NCBI GenBank assembly: GCA_000467715.1
Contig: AJFK01000384.1
Span: forward strand, 1 to 64,000
Direction of reading: 5' to 3'
Origin: Hysterium pulicare CBS 123377
Lineage: Eukaryota; Ascomycota; Dothideomycetes; Hysteriales; Hysteriaceae
DNA: 64,000 bases
The first letter of the stretch is position 1; each line of letters begins with the position of its first letter. Under the pieces are notes generated by a model. That model made no database searches. It worked only from the letters and a program-made list of their open reading frames with translations, and was not told where the DNA came from. This document shows positions 1-9,838 of this stretch, one piece after another. The translations under genes were made by a program, and so were the position numbers.

Positions 1-630
1 TTCCCAATCTTGAAGGTTTTAATCTACATCTAGATTCACATCTCTTTTCGTACTTCCTTCTGCCGACGATAGATAATGATATTCTGAGCCAGTGCAGCAG
101 GGTGTTTAGTTATTCTCTTCTCCAAGAACATTTCTCTCAGCTGAATGCCACTTTGCCATCAGTGCATAAGAGGCACCATCTAGAGAAATTATTTTAGGGT
201 CCATTTTCTTAAACAATCTATCTACTTACCTTCGTTTATTAAGGCCATCCGCTGTCCATTTTCTTCAACTCCTTTTATACTCGCGTGAACTTAGATAATA
301 ACATGGTACGAAAGACTTGCACTGGGGAATCATCTAGTTTAACGCAGGCTTCTCAATACAAGGTCAGTTCGCTCCGTCAGGTCACTCATTGGCTACGTTG
401 AGTGGCCTGAGTTTGTGGCGGCTTTGGCTGCAGAATCAATACCTTGGCCTTCATTAGGGCCTTGCATATACGGAAAACCACGTTCGGCCCAGACTTCGCC
501 TTTCTATAATAAATGGGGCACTGGGGTTCTGTTGTTTGAAGGGAAATGTAGAACTACCCGATTGACGAATTCCTATTTCTAGATTTCTTGGCATCTATCC
601 TTCCCCTTTACCCAATATCCATACCCCATA
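1..630. other. Intergenic, left edge
   Basis: No open frame with recognisable protein character on either strand. The last part is the likely promoter and 5' leader of the secreted-protein gene that starts at 631; it is pyrimidine-rich just before the start codon. Confidence 0.5.
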
Positions 631-1494
631 ATGCTGCCTCTCTCCTTCTTAGCCACTCTCCTAGTCACACTCCCCTTCACCTCTTCAACAGCACTCCCAA
701 CCCCGGCCCCAAACCTCGGCCTTGCACCGCGCCCCGCTTGTGCCCATGATAACTGCTACAATGCCTTCACACATAAAAGTGCGACCGCGACTTCCTTCTG
801 CGCGACATATACGACGGAGACTGCGGCTGCCATTCCGACATGGGCAGTAGCTGGGTGTGGCAGTAGTCCAAGCAGGGTGAGTAGTGTTTGTAGTTGTGTT
901 GCGGTAAGTCAGGTGTTCTATTCAAAGACGAGCATTGGTTAGCCCGCGTTACGGGAGAAGGGGCGGATATATGTGGGGACATATGGTTGACCGATGAAAT
1001 AGGCACCAAGTCCGCGTGCACTCCATAGAGTGTATGGACCTACGAATGATACGGAGTATACGATTTATGATCAAGCCATTAACATCCGGTCTGATCAGAG
1101 GGGCTCACCAGGGGGATACAACCAGTACGTTACATGCGGCATTCCTTCGTTTAAGTAAAGGTGTATAGTGGGTCAGACCAATTAATCCGCTTTAGGTATT
1201 TTGGTAATTGCAAACAATCTTGCGAGTGTGAGTATTTCCTTGGGTTGGCCACAATCAACTAGAATATGGCTGACCACTTTGAAAGGGTATGGAAACGTAT
1301 GCCAGACTTTCTCATTTGTGGATGCGCCTGGGGTTGGATATTTATGCTACCTGTAAGTGGCGAGACAATTGACGAGATGTTATTCGTGTCTTGCTGATGA
1401 TCATAATAGATACTCGACTTTGTTTCAACCCGGAAACGTTACGTCTTCCCCAGGGGCGGTCAATAATGTTGTCGAACAGAGGTATCAGGGTTGA
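631..1494 (+). CDS. Secreted cysteine-rich protein with C-terminal apple/PAN-like segment
   Basis: Five exons assembled by eye: 631-903, 1003-1154, 1196-1225, 1263-1352 and 1410-1494. They sum to 630 nt, close in frame and give 209 residues. All junctions are GT/AG (GTAAGT, GTAAAG, GTGTGA, GTAAGT donors). Residues 1-21 form a signal peptide. Next comes a fungal secreted-protein cysteine pattern (CAHDNCYNA, then SVCSCV near residue 90). The last third, with NVCQTFSFVDAPGVGYLCYL, resembles the apple/PAN-like tail of extracellular Pezizomycotina proteins. Such domains are thought to bind protein or carbohydrate, but no catalytic residues are visible. It is probably extracellular or wall-associated. 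The splice pattern is inferred; the uncertain point is the 99-nt first intron. Exact function is unknown. Confidence 0.6.
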
Positions 1495-1934
1495 GATTTT
1501 AGGAGTTGGCTAGGTCCGAAATGGGAGTGTAGGTAGCGGAAAATATAGAAGGTTGTGGTTTAGATGCATAGTGACAATGTAATTTCAAAACTACTTAGCC
1601 TCAATGAATCCGCGGAATCAAAGCAAAATGAAACTAGTGATATTTTTGTATAGCACTTGAGATACGATACCGAGAGCACCCTTAGGATAACATCCCTAAC
1701 TAAATGATCGTCCAGTCAATAAACAACTTCCTTGAATTGTCGACCTCCACTCCACGACTGATAATCTGATTCAGATAAAGACGACTCGAACCGCACTAAT
1801 ACTGGCCTCGAAAGGGTCAAGTTGACGTGGTTCCATTCGGTATCTAACCACCTGGCCCGCACCGGAGATTTCCATTCGGGTGAGTTCGGCGTTTTGCATT
1901 CTCCGAAGTCAACATACCGCGTGATGGTTATCGT
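1495..1934. other. Intergenic, no gene seen
   Basis: Stop codons are frequent in all frames. This is the shared 3' side of the secreted-protein gene and the decayed F-box gene, which converge here. Confidence 0.5.
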
Positions 1935-2887
1935 CTAAGGATGATCGCCTGCCGCCTTTTCTGCCGCTTGAGAACGGTAAAAGCCTGACTGTCGGATCTC
2001 GACGATGTGCTCCGTGGGACACTTCGGGCACCTACATATCTCTCCAGCATAGCCGTAAAAATATCTGGTTAGGTCTGCTGTATGCCAAAGCCTTTGGAAC
2101 AGTGAGCCGATCTCATGGTTAGGTGCTAGCCAATTCGTATGCCAACAGACACGATAGCAGCTATAGAGAGCCAATCCCGGGAACGGAGCCCCAGTCTTCA
2201 CCGACGGGATTCCTAGATTATTATTTTCTCGAAAGAGTAATCTGCCGTCTACCATGATCGCTTTAGATTCGCTAATCCAGTCGCTTATTTGGCTGGGTTA
2301 AAGATTGTAGTCCAAGGCGTACGGGAATCCATATCTGGCCGACAATGTTTGACCTCGCATAACGTAGTGGACAATGGACCAATGTACTCGAAGTTCAGGC
2401 ATCACGAACCATTGACGTTCGAATATACAGTCCCAATGCCTGCAACCAAACTGCGGACAACAACGCCATTCTTGTGATTGTTCCCAAACAAGCAGACTAC
2501 GACGGTGAAACTTGGCGCAGGCATGGCAAAGAATATGGTTGGGATAGTCAACGTCGAAATATTGAAGTAATAGACATCCGTCATCGCGGTATTTTTGGCA
2601 TTCTACGTTTCCCCCAGGGATCCATGAGCTGCGTGGTATGCATCATGGTGATGATTGGTAAGGGCGAGACATGCTATTGAGCAAAGGGACAATTCCTCTG
2701 CTACAATTTTCCAGAGCTCCGGAGGGAGTCGGTTGAAGATGGTTGGATTTGAAGGGGTGAGGTTGAGGTTGAAAGTCCACAGTCGTACTTGTTCCACACG
2801 AAATAAGGGCTGAGCTGCCGTGTTGTTCCCAGATCTTTCATCATTTAGACGTCCAGATCTCTTTAATAAATGTAAAAAGCAATTCAT
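1935..2887 (-). pseudogene. Decayed F-box protein gene
   Basis: On the minus strand three blocks follow the order of a common fungal F-box protein. First is an F-box-like start (FNRLPPELWKIVAEELSLCS, about 2735-2675). Next is a middle block around 2290-2400 with HWSIVHYVMR and ARYGFP. Last is the C-terminal block (VDGRLLF, then CRCPKCPTEHIVEI, 1935-2255). The blocks lie in different frames with several stops between them, and the usual cysteine pair after the F-box is not recognisable. F-box proteins of this kind are predicted substrate receptors of SCF ubiquitin ligases. This copy looks dead. The family assignment rests on remembered consensus, and introns could explain one of the frame changes but not all of them. 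Confidence 0.6.
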
Positions 2888-3615
2888 TTGCGAAGAGGCG
2901 CGATTGATGTTGCTAGAGTGTAGGAAGAGACACCGAAGGAATGATGTTTTTGAGTACGGTTGAAGGAAGAAAGATTGTGGATGAATGACGACAGTGTGTG
3001 TATTCAATGAGCTCGGCCTGCATCACGCGAGAACACCACCACGGCTAGGATAACTATGCATTCTCAGTGTCGGAACCAAGTTCATGTCCAATGTTCGTCA
3101 GCAATTGTCTACACAGTCGTGTAATTATTCGTCGCGCTGTGGGTGGTTTAGTCATCTCTTGCATCTCGCGATACTGGAAGCCTGCACTTTTCCGAAAGCT
3201 GGATGGTCGTGACGAACTTAACGGGACACTGCGTACATGGTGTCGTCTTACCTTTGATGCATGGAAGTTTGAAGGGCTTCATACAGATCCGATATCATGT
3301 TGCCCTCGCGTCTGTAGTGCAGCCCATTTGATTGTCGGAAAAGACATCAGATGATACAGGACAAAGAATTTGAGTGTGTCTCCGAAGGGGAATGCTTAAC
3401 CACAAAGACTGGATGGACTCCATCTAAGACATTGAAGTGATTGTCTAGATGTAGGGCAGATGGTTTTGGGGTATGTTCATGTTGTTCGAGGGAAGTTCTT
3501 TCTATCAGCCCTAACAGAGCACTAAAGGGAGCGTGCATGCATGAGTGGTGGCCTAAGCTTCGCGCTTCGTTCGCAGGTGCTGCCGCCTCGACCGACGCGC
3601 TAGAACTGCAGCGTC
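2888..3615. other. Intergenic between F-box remnant and HOS3 gene
   Basis: Contains one 95-codon open frame (3067-3354, plus strand) with no recognisable domain, probably chance. The last 100 bp should hold the promoter and leader of the deacetylase gene. Confidence 0.4.
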
Positions 3616-6600
3616 ATGGCCCAAGACACTCTCACTCCTTCACCATCCGCCCAAGATCGAGACAGAGTCGCGCATACAATCGACACGTCCTGCCTCTGTG
3701 GCAATTCGTCTGCGACAATGCAGAACCACCCGAACCCCCCCCAAGACCCCAACAGCCCTGCATATAAACCCTCGCGGCCGTCAACAAACAATGATCCAAA
3801 CCTCCTTACCCACTCCTTGAAGCGCCTTTCGCTCCACACAGCTACCACTACACCACTCCCTCCTTCTCCAGGCCTCAGTTCGCCTCGTAACTTTTTAGAC
3901 CAACAGCGACTTCCATCGTCTCCGGGCATTCCTCCGAGCCCACTCCGACGCAGCTCAAGTACCATGAGTCTCAATCGATCCTCCTCGCCCGCACTCGGAC
4001 GGAAGTCTTCTAACTCTTCATTGCGGAATGGTGACCCCACTGGCACCCCTCGTCGACCGGTCTCGCGACGCTCGTCCTTCAATCCGAATCAAGCATCCCC
4101 AGGGTTTATAAAGTCCGCCTTACCAGCTCAGATGGAGGAGAAGGCCCCACTCACGGCCTCTGATGTGGCGGCAGAATACTTCCAAAAGGAGTTGAATACA
4201 TTGCACTCCGGAGCAGAAGCACCAGCAAATGCGGGTACGATTGTGATCGTACATGACCAATGCTACGGACATCGATACTCGAGGCCTAAAACAAGCAAGA
4301 GTACTCTGAGCTTGATCGTGGAACGTCCGGAGCGCATACTCGCAAGCGTGCTAGGAATATCTGCAGCATACGTCCGATTAGGAGAACGCCATTCAGAGGG
4401 GAGGTATCCACTTCACCCGGAGCGTAATCCAACCGACACCATTCCTTTCACAATTCGTAAGACCTCGCGATGCGTCAGCATTACCTCACCGGTAGTAACA
4501 AACGTGCACGGGACAAAATGGATGGAGGAGCTTAAGATGATGTGCGATAATGCGGAGAGAAAGTTGGCTGCTACAGGAAAGGAGTTGAGCAGGGAAGGGC
4601 CAAGCCTACCGGGTCAGCCGCCCAAAGAACGATTCCACGAAGGAGATCTCTATCTCTGTCCTGAATCTTTGAACGCTTTTCAGGGCGCCCTCGGTGGTGT
4701 TCTTGATGCTGTAGATGCAGTGTTCCAGAGCGCGAGGCCCGGAAGTGGACCGTCGCGCGCATTTGTCTGTGTACGGCCACCTGGACATCACTGTTCAGCT
4801 GATTTCCCTTCCGGCTTCTGCTGGCTGAACAATGTGCATGTTGGAATTGAACACGCGGCTGCAGCGCATGGCTTAACACATGCGGCGATCATTGACTTTG
4901 ATCTCCACCACGGCGATGGTTCTCAGTCTATTACTTGGGCTCACAATAAGAAGGTGGCTAAGATGTCGAAAAACACACACGCATCAAGGAAGACGTCCAT
5001 TGGCTACTTTAGCTTGCACGATATCAATTCCTATCCTTGCGAATGGGGCGAAGACGAGAAAGTGCAAAACGCTAGTTTGTGCATCGAAAACGCCCACGGC
5101 CAGTCTATATGGAATGTTCACCTGCAACCCTGGAAAACAGAAGCGGACTTTTGGAACCTCTATGAGACCAAATATATGATTCTGATTGACAAGGCGCGTG
5201 CATACCTCCAACAACACACTCTTCGACTTCGAGCATCCTCCAGTCAAATCCAACCCAAAGCTGCCATATTCCTCTCCGCGGGCTTTGATGCTAGCGAACA
5301 TGAAGGAGAGGGTATGCAGCGCCACAAAGTCAATGTTCCTACTGAATTTTATGCACGTTTCACCAGGGACGTTGTTCGACTTGCCCAGGAACAGGGAACC
5401 GCAGTGGAAGGACGAGTGATCTCTGTTCTCGAAGGAGGCTACCGCGATCGAGCGTTAACAAGCGGAGTTTTGAGCCACTTGAGTGGTCTTTGTGAAGGTC
5501 AAATACCGACAGTTCCTGATCTATTCCCGGGTGAAAATGGTCTAAGCTACGAGATGAGCCAACGCCTGGGTAATCTCAAACTCAGAGAAGAGGATACGCG
5601 TCCGCAGACGATAGAATCGACCTACAATCCCGAATGGTGGCACGAGTCTCGACTTGAAGAATTGGAAAGCGTCGTAAATCCCGCGCCGGTGATGGCACCA
5701 AAGAAACAACCCCGAATAGGTCCCGCACCGACATATTCTTCTCCAACGCAATCATTCACCGCCAAGGTTGTTGATCCATCCAAACTTCATCGAAGCATGT
5801 CAGGTTCAAGCAAGCTTATGTCGGCGAGTCCATCGAGAGCCCCGACTCCACCTCCACCTGATGTCGATTGGGCAACCGCAGCATATGAGTTGAGTAAGCT
5901 GTTGATTCCTACCGATCGGCAGACGAAGAGCTGCAGGCCTGAAGAGCTCTCGGAGCCTAGAATCAAGAAAGAAAAGCCAGTAGCTCCTCCAGCTCCCCCA
6001 GCTTCGGCTGTAGTAGATCCTTCTGGGCGGCAGCTCCGTGGTAGAAAACCTAACGCCCGCTACGCTGATCCAAACTCGGACGAGGAAAAACCATCAGTAC
6101 GTACTGTTTCTCGATCGAGCCGGAGACAGACAATTGCGGACTTCCCATCGACGACTACCGAGCCTGCTCCAGCTCCAGTTCGCACGGCGTCGAGGCGTTT
6201 GAGTGTGGCGTCGAGTATCGGATCTGTGGCTGGTGATAGATCTAACAGCAGGGCATCAAGTGTTGTCCCGCCCAGGAAGAGTGTTACTCCAGCTTCAGGG
6301 CCTTCATCCAACGGTGTTCAGGTCAGGAAAGCCAGAGCAACGGATGCTGCAAAGGCTCCAAAGGCTCGGGCAACCAAGGCCGAGCCTCCTGTTCCTCGTG
6401 TGCCTCCGGCCTATCAGAAGCAGGCTCCCCAGAATAAGGAGAACGAAATGGATCAACTTACCACAGGCTTGAAGCGTATCACGTTGAAACTACCTCCGAA
6501 GGAAGAGTACGAAGCTCGAGAAAAGCAGAAGATTCTGGAGGCAGAGAAGAAAAAGACTGCAGCCAAGACGACGACTCGCAAAGTTCCAACCGCTAAGACA

Positions 6601-7329
6601 ACCAAAGCTACTACAACGAAGAAGGCGCCAGCGAAAAACATTAAGACATCGAAACCTACTTCTCCGGTCGAAGCTATTGCACCGCCTGCAATGTTTGAGA
6701 CGGTACTGCAACCGGAGCCCCCCAAGCTTCAGGAAACGGCGGCCGGTTTACCCCTGGAGCAGCCGCAACCGGTCCAGCCTATGCAAATACCCACTGCCCA
6801 GCCTGAGGCGGGTCTACAGCGAAGAGTGTCAGGAAATCCGATAGAACCTCCCATGGGGCCGACGGAAATTGCTATTGAGGCAGACCAACTTCCCAAATCC
6901 CATTTCTCAACACCAGTTGAGCCACTGCCAATGACGATGTCGCCTCCGCGACCAGATACGCCTCCGCCGCCACCTCCTTCGATGACACCTCAATTTGTCC
7001 ACTACACTACAGGCACGTTTGGCAGCAAGCCTTCACAGCAGCCTCAGCAGTCGGCGACATTTCAAGCTCCGCTGCAATGGCTTCCTCCGAACAGCGAGGC
7101 GGCATTCTCGGGACGGCCAATGTCTCCTAGTTCGAAACAGCAAGGCGACCTCCCCGTGTTTACGGCCAGTGGGCATATTCCGTTCGCTGCAAAACAAAGC
7201 CATGCGCCAGGTATGCCAGGGCCATCAGCCGCTGTGAGTCAATCGGCGGTACCTCATGGCACTGGCGTTGCGTCCAACAAAGAGGCCGACAAGAACATTT
7301 GGGAAGTGCCCGAGACACGGGCCCGGTAA
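3616..7329 (+). CDS. HOS3: HOS3-type class II histone deacetylase
   Basis: Zinc-dependent protein deacetylase of the fungal Hos3 group (HosB in Aspergillus), expected to remove acetyl groups from histone tails. A single exon encodes 1237 residues. Residues 1-150 are a Ser/Pro-rich leader. The deacetylase domain runs from about 205 to 650: RPPGHH at 387-392 with the His pair at 391-392, IDFDLHHGDG from 426 with zinc ligands Asp429 and His431, SAGFDA with zinc ligand Asp558, and LEGGYRD around 605-611. The last 550 residues are low complexity, rich in Pro, Ala, Ser and Lys, as in other filamentous-fungal Hos3 proteins. The first in-frame Met is used; Met35 (3718) is an alternative. All catalytic residues are present, so it should be active. 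Confidence 0.95.
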   Translation: MAQDTLTPSPSAQDRDRVAHTIDTSCLCGNSSATMQNHPNPPQDPNSPAYKPSRPSTNNDPNLLTHSLKRLSLHTATTTPLPPSPGLSSPRNFLDQQRLPSSPGIPPSPLRRSSSTMSLNRSSSPALGRKSSNSSLRNGDPTGTPRRPVSRRSSFNPNQASPGFIKSALPAQMEEKAPLTASDVAAEYFQKELNTLHSGAEAPANAGTIVIVHDQCYGHRYSRPKTSKSTLSLIVERPERILASVLGISAAYVRLGERHSEGRYPLHPERNPTDTIPFTIRKTSRCVSITSPVVTNVHGTKWMEELKMMCDNAERKLAATGKELSREGPSLPGQPPKERFHEGDLYLCPESLNAFQGALGGVLDAVDAVFQSARPGSGPSRAFVCVRPPGHHCSADFPSGFCWLNNVHVGIEHAAAAHGLTHAAIIDFDLHHGDGSQSITWAHNKKVAKMSKNTHASRKTSIGYFSLHDINSYPCEWGEDEKVQNASLCIENAHGQSIWNVHLQPWKTEADFWNLYETKYMILIDKARAYLQQHTLRLRASSSQIQPKAAIFLSAGFDASEHEGEGMQRHKVNVPTEFYARFTRDVVRLAQEQGTAVEGRVISVLEGGYRDRALTSGVLSHLSGLCEGQIPTVPDLFPGENGLSYEMSQRLGNLKLREEDTRPQTIESTYNPEWWHESRLEELESVVNPAPVMAPKKQPRIGPAPTYSSPTQSFTAKVVDPSKLHRSMSGSSKLMSASPSRAPTPPPPDVDWATAAYELSKLLIPTDRQTKSCRPEELSEPRIKKEKPVAPPAPPASAVVDPSGRQLRGRKPNARYADPNSDEEKPSVRTVSRSSRRQTIADFPSTTTEPAPAPVRTASRRLSVASSIGSVAGDRSNSRASSVVPPRKSVTPASGPSSNGVQVRKARATDAAKAPKARATKAEPPVPRVPPAYQKQAPQNKENEMDQLTTGLKRITLKLPPKEEYEAREKQKILEAEKKKTAAKTTTRKVPTAKTTKATTTKKAPAKNIKTSKPTSPVEAIAPPAMFETVLQPEPPKLQETAAGLPLEQPQPVQPMQIPTAQPEAGLQRRVSGNPIEPPMGPTEIAIEADQLPKSHFSTPVEPLPMTMSPPRPDTPPPPPPSMTPQFVHYTTGTFGSKPSQQPQQSATFQAPLQWLPPNSEAAFSGRPMSPSSKQQGDLPVFTASGHIPFAAKQSHAPGMPGPSAAVSQSAVPHGTGVASNKEADKNIWEVPETRAR

Positions 7330-8116
7330 ATGTTGCCGGATGGGGAGTACTTTTGTACAACATGGGAAAGAGGATGATGGGAAATGTATCATCGGCGATG
7401 GCACGGAAGGATGTGGCACAGGACGTCTCTTCGTGTTAGCGCGTCGGAGCATGATTGGGCAATGCTGCTCCGAGATGCTTTTTCTGGGGTTCGTGCGGAT
7501 TAGGATTATCTGTTTGGCATGCTGCGTACTTCTGATCTTGTGCTCTTCTGCACAGGTACTTGTTGCTGTTCTTTGCTTTCTTTCCATCAAGTTTCACTTT
7601 AATTCCTTCGTTTTGACCACAAAGATACCCCGCAACCTGTTCCCCAGCTGTAGCAAGGTACATTAGAAGCCTATTTGCAATTGATGTAGTCCTCCGTATG
7701 TCGCCCTCGAAACCTTTTGGTCCTTCCAAGCGCCTGGAGCGGAAACAGTGGGCGGGTGAGCCCAAGTTTGCTCGCAATCGTGACCTCGCCCCCTCCCTTA
7801 TTGGTAGCACCTTGTGACCCTGTTCTGCGGGCAGTGCATGGAGGCGAAATGCACGCCAACACTCTCTCCTCTGCCTTCTGCTTGTAGGTTGGTGTTCCTT
7901 CAGCTCACGGGGCCGCCTTTGGCGTGCGTCAGCGGGCGTGAAGAGCAGTTGCAGCCTCCTCCCCCGCAGCCAAGCACGTAAGCTCCCAACAAATGACGTC
8001 GGAGGACGACAACCTAAAACACCCGCCTGTCGAACTGCCAACTGCTTCGCCCTCAACTCCATCGACAACCTTAACACCATCACGCAATTCCATTGTTCCA
8101 TTGAAGCAACTACACA
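7330..8116. other. 3' region of HOS3 and promoter of the DUF1774 gene
   Basis: The first part is the 3' UTR of the deacetylase gene; the rest is upstream sequence of the next gene. A long antisense open frame crosses here but has no protein-like features and lies opposite the real exons. Confidence 0.5.
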
Positions 8117-9317
8117 ATGCCTGAGAACGGAGCTGTCGACAGTGCCTCGAGAGGTATCCATGCCCGTGAGTTCCGACCCCCTCCAACTACTTCCCAACAG
8201 CTTCTCAGCTCCATTCCAGGCTTTGCTGAGTTTGTACCTCTCCTTCTCCTGCACGACTGACGATAATGATTGACAGTCAACCCTTTCTCTTCCCGTGAAC
8301 AGCATTCCAAAGAGGCCATCATAACCTACAAGATCACCACTGCCATCACATGGCTCATCTTCGTCATTACCGCCATCTACTACACCTTCGAAGCCCCTCA
8401 TGAGGGTCGTCATGCGAGACATACCATATGGGGACAGAACAGGCATCATCACACGCCCTTTACTATGAGTTCCATCATCACCAGCATCTACTGGTATGTT
8501 GAACCCTCACCTCAACCCCACTCCCTTCCAAACAAGACCTCTGGCCATCAATCCGCCTGCGTCTTTTCCACGAACAAGCAGAAGTAGGCACCCAATGACT
8601 AACACGATACAGGGTCGTCCTTCTAATTCTCCAAATCGGCTACTCGTGGCACCTTTACGCCAGCAACGAAGTCTACGTTGCCGCCGCTGCAAATGTCGGC
8701 TCCCACTTCATTGCCAATAACCTTCTTCTCTTCGGCTTCATTCACCTCTGGGTTCGTTCCCACTTCTGGCTCGCCGAGTTCCTTCTCATCATCAATTTCA
8801 TCAACCTTTCAGCCGCATACTTCCGCCACTCTACGACCCCAAGGTTTATTCACATCCCAGTTGTGAGTGGACCACTGGCATGGAACTTTGTGGCCTTGTA
8901 TTGGTGTGGTGCTGTGATGGTGCATGCACACACTTTGCCTGCAAGGATCGTTGCGAACATCTTCATTTGGGCCATTCTTGCTTATGGAGTCTTTTTCTTG
9001 GCAGCGTTCAAGGACTACACCATGGGTTTTGAGTTGTCCGTACTTGCAACATGTAAGATGACCCCCATTTCTCTCTACGCCTATCTGGTCGAGACTGCAT
9101 AAGGAAGTACTGATCAATCTCCACAGCAATCGGCGTAGCGCAATTCACACAAAAAATCGTCGCCTTCCAATGGATCTTCGCCTTTATCATCATGGCTCTT
9201 CTCTTTATCCTCTCCCTTGCCGTTGGCGTACCAGGCCTGCTTGGCCGTGACCCATTCGCTCGTGGGGAAATCGTCAGCGAAGATAGGGAGAGGGCGCCAT
9301 TGCTCGCCGATGACTAA
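8117..9317 (+). CDS. DUF1774-family multi-pass membrane protein
   Basis: Four exons: 8117-8165, 8277-8493, 8613-9052 and 9127-9317, with donors GTGAGT, GTATGT and GTAAGA. The joined product is about 298 residues. Six to eight hydrophobic segments follow a short polar start, for example ITYKITTAITWLIFVITAIY and IFAFIIMALLFILSLAVGV. The tail is polar and acidic. The sequence resembles the fungal DUF1774 family, whose biochemical role is not established; secretory-pathway membranes are a plausible location. The start at 8117 is the only Met giving an open frame into exon 2. It is convergent with the AP-2 beta gene downstream. Family assignment is from memory of the conserved central block and is moderately certain. 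Confidence 0.8.
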
Positions 9318-9838
9318 AGTGGCATGTGAGATGAGTGGGACGAATAAGGTAGGCGCTGGGAAGGAGGAACGAAGAGTATCTCGATTGGCACAGATTGACA
9401 CACCAAAGCGGCTGGGGAAGGGAAGGATGTGAACACTGCGGATGAAAGATTTTTTCTTTCTTGACTGATGTAAAAGTGCATGTTCTTATTCTTTAACTGC
9501 GGATAGCATATTTCTATACTTGTTCTTTCATTGTCACTATGCTTATGGCATTACATAAAGCTCTCTGTACTATACCCCATTCCTGCACAGGTGCGGGATT
9601 CGTAGGTAGTTAGTTGGTGCTTGCTCAAGCCTCAAGAGGAAACGGATGGGCATTCTCTTCTCTTACCCTCTTGCTCAAAGTTGACAAACGTGATGTGCTC
9701 GTAAAGGTTGTTCGAAGCATTACCACCAAACTCAACTAATATCGTATAAACACCTCATCACCCTATATGCCCATATGCCAAAATGGTCATCTACATAAGA
9801 ACGTATATCATCCCACCAATTTTCTCGTCGGTTCTTTA
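9318..9838. other. Convergent intergenic region
   Basis: The 3' ends of the DUF1774 gene (plus) and the AP-2 beta gene (minus) face each other here. No further coding potential is visible. Confidence 0.5.

Noticed and set aside
3067-3354. 95-codon plus-strand frame before HOS3
   Set aside because: No recognisable domain, no supporting splice context; probably chance.
3600-4082. Minus-strand frame of 160 codons over the HOS3 5' end
   Set aside because: Arises from the low-complexity Ser/Pro-rich coding sequence on the other strand.
7436-8452. Long minus-strand open frame of 338 codons
   Set aside because: It runs opposite the HOS3 3' region and the first DUF1774 exons, and its product has no domain-like features. 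The plus-strand gene with good splice sites explains the sequence.
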